Shown: piece by piece, positions 31,710 to 37,998 of the stretch
Layout: each line of letters opens with the position of its first letter
How positions within the stretch are numbered: position 1 is the first letter of the stretch
IMG/VR virus record: IMGVR_UViG_3300030117_001665
Location: 1 to 37,998 of that record
Strand: one strand, 5' to 3'
Origin: a virus
DNA length: 37,998 nt
The notes under the pieces: model-generated
Seen by the model: only the letters and a program-made list of their open reading frames with translations
Told to the model about the DNA's origin: nothing
The model's database searches: none
Program-made: the position numbers and the translations under genes

Positions 31710-32642
31710 TTAGGCTGCTGGAACCGCGAAAGCAACTCCGGCATCGTTACGCAACTCACCGACACCATAGATCGTATCGGAAGTAAACAGGTCACCAAGG
31801 TATTCCTGTTTGTATTGCGTCTGGGAACGAACTCCCATTTGCTCCACAAGAGCAACTGCATCTTTGTGTATCATCAAACCGATACGCACAGCTACAGAGT
31901 TAGTGGTGGTTACGGCAGGGCAGTTAGTGGAGACAAATACGTCCATGCCGTAAATCTGTCCAATTTTACCCGTCTTGATAGCATTACCATCACCGATATA
32001 TGCTTGTTCAGTAAAGCGATTAAGAGCAAGCATATCGCTCATGCAGATCGGAGGGATAACCATGCACCGATTATCGGAAGGGACATCGGCGTTATCCAGA
32101 AGCAGCATCATTGCGCGGATACCTGCATCTGTAATATCGGCAGCGTTAGAAGTACCACCTACGAAATCCGTAGTACCGTCACTACCAATCTTTGCCTTCT
32201 CCCACAAAGACGTTCCGGAACCACCTACAGTACCACCCTGAAGACCCTCCATGATAGTAAAAAGATCGGTATCCACCTGTGCAGCCAGAGCATAACCAGC
32301 ATCGTCCGTATAGAAACGACGGAGTGACTGAAGTGCCTGAACTTCCACAATGTCCTCAATCACTACAGAATATTCGTAGTGCTTGTCGATGCTCAAGTTG
32401 GTTACTCCATGAGTATCACCCTGCAACGTGACTTGAGTGTTAGCGGCCTTTGCATTAGCCGACCCACGGGTAGGAGTAGGGATATGAATCGTGTCCCCTT
32501 TCTTACCGTTATGATTGATACGGGTTACGTTATTACCCAGTACCAAGTTCTTTTTGTACCCGGCTATGACCTCATCGGACCATAGTTCGGGAATAAAATT
32601 AGCAGCCGTTGTAGTGGTCTGCTGTGCCGTACCCAAAGCCAT
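31710..32642 (-). CDS. Major capsid protein, 310 aa
   Basis: Starts MALGTAQQTTTTAANFIPELWSDEVI and continues with N-arm and HK97-like segments (NNVTRINHNGKKGDTIHIPT, HYEYSVVIEDIVEVQALQSL, GYALAAQVDTDLF). The C-terminal part has capsid-like strands (LGDLFTSDTIYGVGELRNDAGVAF). The pattern matches the podovirus/N4gp56-type capsid group. It has the strongest ribosome site of the window (TAAAGGAG) and follows the scaffold gene, as expected for the most expressed late protein. Confidence 0.88.
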   Translation of the reverse strand: MALGTAQQTTTTAANFIPELWSDEVIAGYKKNLVLGNNVTRINHNGKKGDTIHIPTPTRGSANAKAANTQVTLQGDTHGVTNLSIDKHYEYSVVIEDIVEVQALQSLRRFYTDDAGYALAAQVDTDLFTIMEGLQGGTVGGSGTSLWEKAKIGSDGTTDFVGGTSNAADITDAGIRAMMLLLDNADVPSDNRCMVIPPICMSDMLALNRFTEQAYIGDGNAIKTGKIGQIYGMDVFVSTNCPAVTTTNSVAVRIGLMIHKDAVALVEQMGVRSQTQYKQEYLGDLFTSDTIYGVGELRNDAGVAFAVPAA

Positions 32643-32669
32643 TTTATTTCTCCTTTAGCTCTTTATAGG

Positions 32670-33455
32670 TTATTTGACTCGACCATCAGCGTATGCAGAT
32701 AAAATTTCGTCCTGTAAATCTTCATACCTCTGAGGGTTCGTTGTTTTAAGCCTGATTAGATCAGCCCTACGGTAGATTTTTTTACCGGCTGTGGATTCGG
32801 AAGAACCTCCGGATACGGCTTTTCCTGTCCTTAATGCCTCACTCCGCTTCATAGCTTTTTGTTCCTCTGCCTTTGCGGTGTTCGTAATTAATGATCGTTC
32901 CTTCCAATTTCCCATGAGTTCCATTGCGGAATTTAGATCATAATTATGAGCGTGGACATAAAGTTGGGTCCGTATTGGACTCTCCTTAACCCACTCCTGA
33001 AACTTAGGGTCTGCTACGACTTCTAAGTAATCGGGATGCGCTGCTTCAAGTTGACGAGTTGTAGCTTGAGCCGATTGAACTTTCTGCTGCTCCTCAAACT
33101 CCCGAAACTTTGGATGATTTTCAATGGCTTTACTAACGGCTGCGTTAGGGTCATCAAAAAAATCAACCTCTTCTTCTTCTTCAGCGGTTTCGGTTTGAGT
33201 GGTAACTTGTTGTTTCAGAATTTGATCGGTTAATTGCCGTAACTCTCCAATTTCCTGACCCTTTCGACCCAGTTCCTTTTCGAGATTTTCATAGGAAGAG
33301 ACAATTTCCGTAACTGATTTCCCTTTAAACTTATCCGGTAATTCAGGTTCTTCTGACTCAGGTTGTACCTCCGTTGGAGATGCCTCAGTAATATCTGAAT
33401 ACTGTTTAGCTTCTTCCGGTGTTTCAATTTGTTCTTCTACAACTACACTACTCAT
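32670..33455 (-). CDS. Scaffold protein, 261 aa
   Basis: Very acidic N-terminal third, helix-rich middle (YENLEKELGRKGQEIGELRQ, then EEEEEVDFFDD), basic C-terminal part with KKIYRRADLIRL near residue 230. This arrangement is typical of podovirus scaffold proteins, which bind capsid protein through a basic C-terminal helix and leave before packaging. It sits between the portal and capsid genes. Confidence 0.85.
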   Translation of the reverse strand: MSSVVVEEQIETPEEAKQYSDITEASPTEVQPESEEPELPDKFKGKSVTEIVSSYENLEKELGRKGQEIGELRQLTDQILKQQVTTQTETAEEEEEVDFFDDPNAAVSKAIENHPKFREFEEQQKVQSAQATTRQLEAAHPDYLEVVADPKFQEWVKESPIRTQLYVHAHNYDLNSAMELMGNWKERSLITNTAKAEEQKAMKRSEALRTGKAVSGGSSESTAGKKIYRRADLIRLKTTNPQRYEDLQDEILSAYADGRVK

Positions 33456-33509
33456 AATGCTAACCTCCGTCTATAAAGATTATGGAGTTGATAAAATGTT
33501 GGGATTAGA

Positions 33510-33731
33510 TTATTCTAATTGGTCCAACGCTAATTTGGTGGTTTCCTCTAAATTAATAATCATATTTAGAATATCCACCTGACCTCTTCTGAGGTATAAA
33601 GTTTTTTCGTCTTCTATAGTCTGTATGTTTTCTAAAGATTGAGCCATTTGAGTTAATTCTTCAGTAAAGAGACTCCAAGCCTCTGAAGAAAACAAGTCTA
33701 TTCGTTTTTCTAAAAACTCCCTGTCATTCAT
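33510..33731 (-). CDS. Conserved small protein upstream of scaffold, 73 aa
   Basis: Helical, acidic protein (MNDREFLEKRIDLFSSEAW, EDEKTLYLRRGQVDIL). I recall a similar small protein at this point in related marine podoviruses. Probably a small head protein or assembly factor. It starts 2 nt after the stop of the cysteine-rich gene. No function assigned. Confidence 0.65.
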   Translation of the reverse strand: MNDREFLEKRIDLFSSEAWSLFTEELTQMAQSLENIQTIEDEKTLYLRRGQVDILNMIINLEETTKLALDQLE

Positions 33732-33733
33732 AA

Positions 33734-33895
33734 TTATTCAAAGTCTTGTACTAATTGTTCCTGTGGAGGTAGGGTCTTATCGAATGAAGCATTACACTCA
33801 CAATCGGGACCGCACTCACAACCTACTCTACCACACTTAACACAGATTACAGGTTCATCCTCGTCTTCTAAAAATGGGTGACTATATGCACTCAC
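33734..33895 (-). CDS. Cysteine-rich 53-aa protein
   Basis: GTG 33895 overlaps the stop of the 21-aa gene (GTGA). The product has CVKCGRVGCECGPDCEC (residues 18-34), six closely spaced cysteines suggestive of metal binding, and acidic flanks. The frame, coupling on both sides and composition support a real gene. Unknown function. Confidence 0.55.
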   Translation of the reverse strand: MSAYSHPFLEDEDEPVICVKCGRVGCECGPDCECNASFDKTLPPQEQLVQDFE

Positions 33896-33957
33896 TTCTT
33901 TTTAGATTTCTTTTTAGATTTCTTCATCTTTTTTAGACCGTATTTACCCATTGGCAT
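33892..33957 (-). CDS. Lysine-rich 21-aa peptide
   Basis: ATG 33957 to TGA 33892. The peptide starts MPMGKYGLKK and continues with Ser-spaced lysine clusters. Small GKYG/GKGTYG-type basic peptides sit at this place in related phage genomes, as I recall. Preceded by GGAGAC and overlapping the next start. Confidence 0.5.
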   Translation of the reverse strand: MPMGKYGLKKMKKSKKKSKKK

Positions 33958-33959
33958 AT

Positions 33960-35921
33960 TTATTGTCTCCCTTGACTTTCTGCTCTAGCTTTAGCAAGAT
34001 TAAGAATTGTCTCTGATTGTAGGTGTTCCACTTCGGGAATATTCCGCATAGTTTCCGACTGTATATTTTCTGAATCGGTACGGAGTTTTTCAATTTTAGC
34101 CATTTTTTCGGCCATTTCCATTTGTTCCTTAACCAGAGTATTTTCGGAAGTCTTGTCCTGAACTTCGCTTTGGAACTTAGCTGCATGAGCAAAGTCCTTC
34201 ATAGCCGCCGCTTCGGTTTCTTTAATTTCCGCTTGAGCTTTCTGAAGTTCCATTTGCTGTGCCATCTGTTGCAACTGCTGTTGTTGCGGATCAGGTTGCA
34301 TTGTCTGTGCAATAGCCATCTTCATTTCCTCACGATTAGACAATGAACTGTTCTCAAAAATGGACATAAGCAATAAAGCAAACGGAGGGGTCCCTTGTTG
34401 TGTCATGGAGAGCAACTGGATCATTTGTGTCATCTCCAGTTCCTTTGCCATAATACCCATAGAGGAATAAGCAATAAACTTATAGTCTCCGGCAGGGTAA
34501 CGCTCCGGATAAAATTGAATGTATCTCCATGCTGCCTTTTCGATCAGAGGGATCAGAAAGTTTTCCTGAAAGTTCATTATGGTACGCTTCTGACGTTTGA
34601 TTGACGCTGCCTGAAGCATAGACATACCGGATGCGGTAGAGTTTCTTGGATTAGCAAAGTTACTGTTTGCCGAATCCATAGCTCCAGTACCCATCTGTAC
34701 CATACGCTCAAGTTCGGCTGCTTCGGTAAAGGTGCTTTGAGCAAGGGAACCAAAGTTCAAGGGCATTAATGTCTGTCTTGGATCACCATTAGTCAGGATA
34801 GTTTTCCCTGCCTTGACTTCAAACTTAACTCCCCTTGGTAGTCTCGTAGCGTCCACACCCATCATTGGATGCGTAGTGAGGGCCAGAGCGTCTATTCTTG
34901 CTCTTAGTTCGGCATCAAGAGCCTTCTGGGGATTGTACCCTTTTTCTGCAATACCTCTACCCCAGAACTTGTTCGGTACACGATCATGCTGGTAAGCTAC
35001 AAAGGGACGATCCCCCATCATATAGGGATTTCTTGCTGCCTTAAGGACTACTCCATCATTCGCTATGACCACTACGGCCTCTACGAGTTCATCCTCATCA
35101 TAATCAAACTGATCCCCTATGGATTCATCACCGTCCTCCAGAAACTTTACCGGGACCCTGCCCCAGTATTCAGTAATCTTTACCTTATCGTCGTCTGTGG
35201 AGACACTGCTATTTTCCTCATCAAATCCAAAATCTGCTTTATCATAACTTCCAATGGGTTTATCCTCATAAATACCCTCCTTAATGGCCTCCATGATTTC
35301 GTATTTAGGTTTGATTACGATCTGTGCTACGCCCAGAGCTTCGTTAATGCTTGCAGCCGTAGGGTCTATGACAAATTCTTTAGGGGTTATGGGTTCTACT
35401 TTACAGGTGATTACTTCATTTTCGTAGACTACAGTATCACTTGTCAACGTATCCGGAATCGGAGAATCCTGAGGAGATTTTACCGTTTCTTCCTTTACGT
35501 TAATTTTTGCTATACCCGTACCGAAAATTGCCGCATTGAGAAGGGACTCACAGAGAGAATCTTTAACTCTTCCACGTTCCAAGTCTTCTTGGAGATTATT
35601 TCTTACTATTGCTATGTCCTGAGGATTCTGATCGGCAATATCGTCCCTTACATCGAACCATTGTTCCCTACCAAATATAGCTTCTTCCAGTTCGGCTACA
35701 GTGGCCTCTATTGCTTGTTGTGTAGCCGGGGAAATAAGCCTACTGTTTTCCGAATGTCTAGTCTTATCTTCATTGGTCCATATGCCACGCCAGATACGGT
35801 AGTATTCGTCCCACTTTTGGAGATAGTTGGTATTCCGGTGTTCTTCCCACTGGTTTACCCTACCGATTACCCATGAACTTAGGGATCGTTTTGGATCGTT
35901 GTAACTAATATCCTGAGACAT
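33960..35921 (-). CDS. Portal (head-tail connector) protein, 653 aa
   Basis: Portal signatures of podoviruses: RLISPATQQAIEATVAELEE, AIFGTGIAKINV, FVIDPTA, RPFVAYQHDRVPNKFWGRGI and the MDSANSNFANPRNSTASGMSM block. The C terminus is a long Gln/Glu/Lys-rich coiled coil (about residues 540-650), a helical barrel or tail into the capsid. It forms the dodecameric packaging ring. Its start overlaps the TerL end by 17 nt. Confidence 0.93.
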   Translation of the reverse strand: MSQDISYNDPKRSLSSWVIGRVNQWEEHRNTNYLQKWDEYYRIWRGIWTNEDKTRHSENSRLISPATQQAIEATVAELEEAIFGREQWFDVRDDIADQNPQDIAIVRNNLQEDLERGRVKDSLCESLLNAAIFGTGIAKINVKEETVKSPQDSPIPDTLTSDTVVYENEVITCKVEPITPKEFVIDPTAASINEALGVAQIVIKPKYEIMEAIKEGIYEDKPIGSYDKADFGFDEENSSVSTDDDKVKITEYWGRVPVKFLEDGDESIGDQFDYDEDELVEAVVVIANDGVVLKAARNPYMMGDRPFVAYQHDRVPNKFWGRGIAEKGYNPQKALDAELRARIDALALTTHPMMGVDATRLPRGVKFEVKAGKTILTNGDPRQTLMPLNFGSLAQSTFTEAAELERMVQMGTGAMDSANSNFANPRNSTASGMSMLQAASIKRQKRTIMNFQENFLIPLIEKAAWRYIQFYPERYPAGDYKFIAYSSMGIMAKELEMTQMIQLLSMTQQGTPPFALLLMSIFENSSLSNREEMKMAIAQTMQPDPQQQQLQQMAQQMELQKAQAEIKETEAAAMKDFAHAAKFQSEVQDKTSENTLVKEQMEMAEKMAKIEKLRTDSENIQSETMRNIPEVEHLQSETILNLAKARAESQGRQ

Positions 35922-37182
35922 TATCTAATGGTTCCCATTCCTCTACGTCGATTGATTGAGCGAAATCCGCTACAGATACTTGGTCAATATAGGCCAGAGA
36001 GTCCAGTAAGTCATCGTGAGACAAGGGGCTTGGAAAGTCCAACATTTGAGAGATAAAACGATGATTCCAATCTGCCTTTCTTAGTTTAATCTTACCGTGT
36101 TCCATACGGCCCTGAAGTGACCAAATAATTCTGTCCTGTTTCTTTTTACCACCATGAGTAACATCGGTTATATTTATCCACCTACCCCTCATTCTCATGT
36201 AGTCTTCAAGGTAGGGCATGATGGCGTTCTTTAGAGAACCTGATTCTATACCCACTGTAGTTGCGCTGACATCTTCAGCGGAATCAAGTATCTTTTCTGC
36301 TGTCTCCTTAATGCCCCATCTCCCGTGTAGAATATCCTTAACGTACCATTCATCTTGGACAATCTTGACAATGGAGATAGCTGTTTCATCTAGTCTTGAA
36401 CTTTTGAGTCCTCGTTCTTTGTCACTTTTTTCAAACCCAGCCGGGTCAACAGATATGACATAATGACCTTGTACTTTTGATACATCTTGAAATACATCTT
36501 CTTCAGCATATTTAACCCATTCCTCTTTAAATATACCACCCGAAAAGGATTCAAAGGTGGCTTCAAATTCCTGTCGAAACGCCTGAGTGGACATTGTTCT
36601 CTTAGCCGCTTCGACTTCCTTAGGGTCAATAAAGGTATTTGCTGTGGAAGTAAACTGAAATGCTTCCCAATCCTCTTTATTTTCCTCTAGCTGTGCATCT
36701 ACCCATAATTTATGGAAATGATTTTTACCAGCCGGAGTCCCTATAAATAACGCTTCACCCTTTACGTCTGCCAGTGTGGGTCTTAAGATCATCTCCCACA
36801 CTTCCGGTTTCATTGAGGCATACTCATCAAGAACTACAAACGATAAGCCTACTCCTCGTAATGTATCCGGTCTATCTGAACCCTTGAGATATATTTTACG
36901 ATCATTAATTAATGTAATCGTAGCCGTGTTCTCATGGGTAGACTTGATCACCTCCCTTCCAATGTCCTTTAAGATGCTCCAAAGAATATCTTTAGCTTGT
37001 TGGAAAGTAGGTGCTACATAAAATACATCCTTTTCTTGAGATTGTAGTGCCTTAATTATCAGGAGCCATGCGGCTAAATAAGATTTACCAAATCTACGTC
37101 CACAGGAAGCTATCTTGAACCTCTTCGGACTTTTAAAGATTTCCATTTGTGCCGAATGAAGTGTGACATTTATATCACTCAT
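35905..37182 (-). CDS. Terminase large subunit, 425 aa
   Basis: DNA packaging motor. Walker A CGRRFGKS at 27-34, adenine/Q-like segment upstream, Walker B FVVLDEY near 118, coupling motif FIGTPAG near 150, and a RNase H-type nuclease domain with SVDPAG near 240, VGIESGSL near 300 and the terminal acidic DDLLDSL near 400. Full length for a podovirus terminase, although shorter than T7 gp19 (586 aa). Overlaps TerS by 8 nt. Confidence 0.95.
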   Translation of the reverse strand: MSDINVTLHSAQMEIFKSPKRFKIASCGRRFGKSYLAAWLLIIKALQSQEKDVFYVAPTFQQAKDILWSILKDIGREVIKSTHENTATITLINDRKIYLKGSDRPDTLRGVGLSFVVLDEYASMKPEVWEMILRPTLADVKGEALFIGTPAGKNHFHKLWVDAQLEENKEDWEAFQFTSTANTFIDPKEVEAAKRTMSTQAFRQEFEATFESFSGGIFKEEWVKYAEEDVFQDVSKVQGHYVISVDPAGFEKSDKERGLKSSRLDETAISIVKIVQDEWYVKDILHGRWGIKETAEKILDSAEDVSATTVGIESGSLKNAIMPYLEDYMRMRGRWINITDVTHGGKKKQDRIIWSLQGRMEHGKIKLRKADWNHRFISQMLDFPSPLSHDDLLDSLAYIDQVSVADFAQSIDVEEWEPLDNVSGY

Positions 37183-37576
37183 CTTTAATCCGGTTGGTAA
37201 TCTCTCCCTCTATGACTTTATATTCTTCTTCTTCCTGACGTTCTATAGCCTTTACTGATTCGACTATAATGTTTATACCTAAATCTTCATGTTCGTGTTT
37301 AATCTCTACTGCTTTAGATACCGGAATGATCCGGTCCAGACACATTTTGAGACAATGCCTATCCCCCTCCAGAGCTAGTTCTATTACTTTGTCTACTATC
37401 TCCGGTCCCTTAGAGGACATAAGTTCCCTTGACAACTTAGTGAACTTATTTACTGAACCCTTAGTTCGACCCTTAGGGTTCAGAGAGGGCATCCCTTTGT
37501 AGAAACTGGGATTGCCTCTTGGTCTTTTCACTACCGGGACTTCTTGGTTAGACATATCTACCCTATCTTTGCCCAT
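37175..37576 (-). CDS. Terminase small subunit (putative), 133 aa
   Basis: First gene of the late unit. N-terminal basic, RGNPSFYKGMPSLNPKGR and TKGSVNKF segments are typical of small packaging/terminase subunits (DUF5681-like start), followed by helices (LSRELMSSKGPEIVDKVIELAL) and an acidic C terminus. An AAGGAAA site precedes ATG 37576. A downstream in-frame ATG (MSNQEV) is possible. Function inferred from position before TerL and composition. Confidence 0.75.
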   Translation of the reverse strand: MGKDRVDMSNQEVPVVKRPRGNPSFYKGMPSLNPKGRTKGSVNKFTKLSRELMSSKGPEIVDKVIELALEGDRHCLKMCLDRIIPVSKAVEIKHEHEDLGINIIVESVKAIERQEEEEYKVIEGEITNRIKDE

Positions 37577-37629
37577 TATTTTTTTCCTTTTTTTATTTAA
37601 AAAGACAAAACAATGGAAGTCTGGATATA

Positions 37630-37673
37630 CTTAAGTGTTCTTAAGTGTTTGAGATTGTTAATTAAAGTGTAAA
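37630..37673 (-). promoter_or_regulatory. Shared control module, late copy 2
   Basis: Read on the minus strand this has TTTACACTTT (from 37673), TTAA...TCTC, then the 16-mer CTTAAGAACACTTAAG (37645-37630). The whole resembles 3029-3064 ahead of the middle genes, in the same orientation relative to transcription. It lies in the 5' leader of the late transcript, about 55 nt before the TerS start. Confidence 0.6.
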
Positions 37674-37701
37674 TATTAAAGAGGAATTTACTCTCTGGTT
37701 T

Positions 37702-37717
37702 CTTAAGTGTTCTTAAG
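37702..37717 (-). promoter_or_regulatory. CTTAAG-AACA-CTTAAG element, late copy 1
   Basis: Exact 16-mer on the minus strand, followed by AAA as in the middle copy (19 nt identical). It lies about 15-30 nt downstream of the predicted start of the promoter at 37738-37766. Confidence 0.6.
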
Positions 37718-37737
37718 TTGTAACCTTTAATACCATT

Positions 37738-37766
37738 ATTATAACATATTTTAAGACTAAAGTCAA
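37738..37766 (-). promoter_or_regulatory. Strong sigma70 promoter of the late unit, P2
   Basis: On the minus strand TTGACT (37766-37761), a 17-bp spacer with extended -10 TG, and perfect TATAAT (37743-37738). Predicted start near 37731. Confidence 0.8.
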
Positions 37767-37778
37767 CCCTCTTACCCC

Positions 37779-37807
37779 ATTATGGGCGCGAGAAACCCAT
37801 TTGTCAA
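37779..37807 (-). promoter_or_regulatory. Upstream sigma70 promoter of the late unit, P1
   Basis: TTGACA (37807-37802), a 17-bp spacer and CATAAT (37784-37779), in tandem with P2. The two -10 boxes are 41 bp apart, so P1 transcripts would run through P2. Confidence 0.65.
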
Positions 37808-37859
37808 GCTATTTTTTTACTTGACATTTATAAAACACCTATTTAGAGGTCCAAATTGC

Positions 37860-37888
37860 TTCTCATGTGTCCCTGAGTGTGTTATAAT
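37860..37888 (+). promoter_or_regulatory. Extended -10 promoter reading toward the window end (early unit if circular)
   Basis: TATAAT at 37883-37888 with TG one base upstream (extended -10). The -35 is poor (TTCTCA at 17-bp spacing). It would serve the early genes at position 107 if the window joins end to start. A CCCC-AGA-GGGG hairpin lies at 37900-37910, and a second C-run at 37912-37916 could compete for it. Confidence 0.45.
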
Positions 37889-37925
37889 AATTATTAAGCC
37901 CCCAGAGGGGTCCCCCATGCAAATT

Positions 37926-37990
37926 TTGTGACATTTTTACCACAGTGACACTTTTGCAACACTGTGGTAATTATGCAACACTGTGACATT
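37926..37990. repeat. CACTGTG / TGTGACATT repeat cluster
   Basis: TTACCACAGTG (37937-37947) is an 11-bp perfect inverted match of CACTGTGGTAA (37960-37970). TGCAACACTGTG occurs at 37955-37966 and 37974-37985, 19 bp apart. TGTGACATT occurs at 37927-37935 and 37982-37990. Iteron- or operator-like array in the gene-free right end. The same heptamer reappears at 24-30. An origin or early-promoter operator is possible. Confidence 0.55.
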
Positions 37991-37998
37991 AATACCAC

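Noticed and set aside
31815-32327. A 170-codon plus-strand frame opposite the capsid gene
   Set aside because: Antisense of the capsid coding sequence, with no promoter, ribosome site or recognisable domain.
34986-35876. A 296-codon open frame on the plus strand opposite the portal gene
   Set aside because: It is antisense to a well-supported portal gene, has no ribosome site or family features, and its composition (Phe/Tyr/Ile-rich) is what the portal's antisense gives.
37841-37869. TTGACA on the plus strand near 37841 as a promoter
   Set aside because: At 17-bp spacing the -10 would be TAGAGG, a poor match. The extended -10 at 37883 is a better plus-strand candidate.

Overview
This window looks like a nearly complete, possibly circularly joined, genome of a virulent short-tailed (podovirus-type) bacteriophage. 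The evidence is a T7-like replication set (SSB, primase-helicase, family A polymerase, exonuclease-like nuclease, endonuclease I), a full podovirus virion set (TerS, TerL, portal, scaffold, capsid, two tail-tube or nozzle proteins, a large fibre, several very long presumed ejection proteins) and the absence of any integrase, repressor-like gene or phage RNA polymerase. The gene set (class II ribonucleotide reductase, MazG, endonuclease I, GTA-type 3TM holin, M15 endolysin) resembles marine phages of Alphaproteobacteria such as the HMO-2011, SIO1 and cobavirus-type phages. That host assignment is inference. DNA is moderately AT-rich.

Layout. (1) Positions 1-3000, plus strand: an early block of small genes of unknown function. 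One is a cysteine-rich Gp88-like protein flanked on both sides by 21-bp RNA hairpins that clearly covary. (2) 3000-14059, plus strand: a sigma70-type promoter, a shared CTTAAG operator-like module, a tRNA-Cys, small genes, then SSB, a 200-nt gene-free stretch that looks like structured RNA, a SleB-type hydrolase, primase-helicase, an HNH endonuclease overlapping the polymerase gene, DNA polymerase, a PD-(D/E)XK nuclease, endonuclease I and a metabolic tail of MazG, class II RNR, a one-repeat Na/phosphate transporter and a DUF3310 protein. Genes from 8876 to 14059 overlap or abut, as in a translationally coupled operon. (3) 37576 back to 14031, minus strand: one long late unit in the order TerS, TerL, portal, tiny genes, scaffold, major capsid protein, small head genes, fibre module, lysis cassette, tail tube proteins, four large presumed ejection proteins. 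(4) 37577-37998: a control region with two excellent minus-strand promoters, two copies of the same CTTAAG module, one plus-strand extended -10 promoter and a cluster of CACTGTG/GTGACA repeats that appears to continue at the start of the window.

How it works together (inference). Host RNA polymerase would transcribe the early block from the control region. The middle (replication, nucleotide) and late (virion, lysis) units each begin with a host-type promoter followed by the same 16-bp CTTAAG-AACA-CTTAAG element in the same orientation relative to transcription, so one regulator, possibly encoded in the early block, may control both. MazG and RNR would serve nucleotide supply for replication, and the transporter would serve phosphate supply.

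The most interesting unexplained features are the shared middle/late module, the paired covarying hairpins, the putative structured RNA between SSB and hydrolase, the one-repeat phosphate transporter and the tRNA-Cys with an altered elbow.
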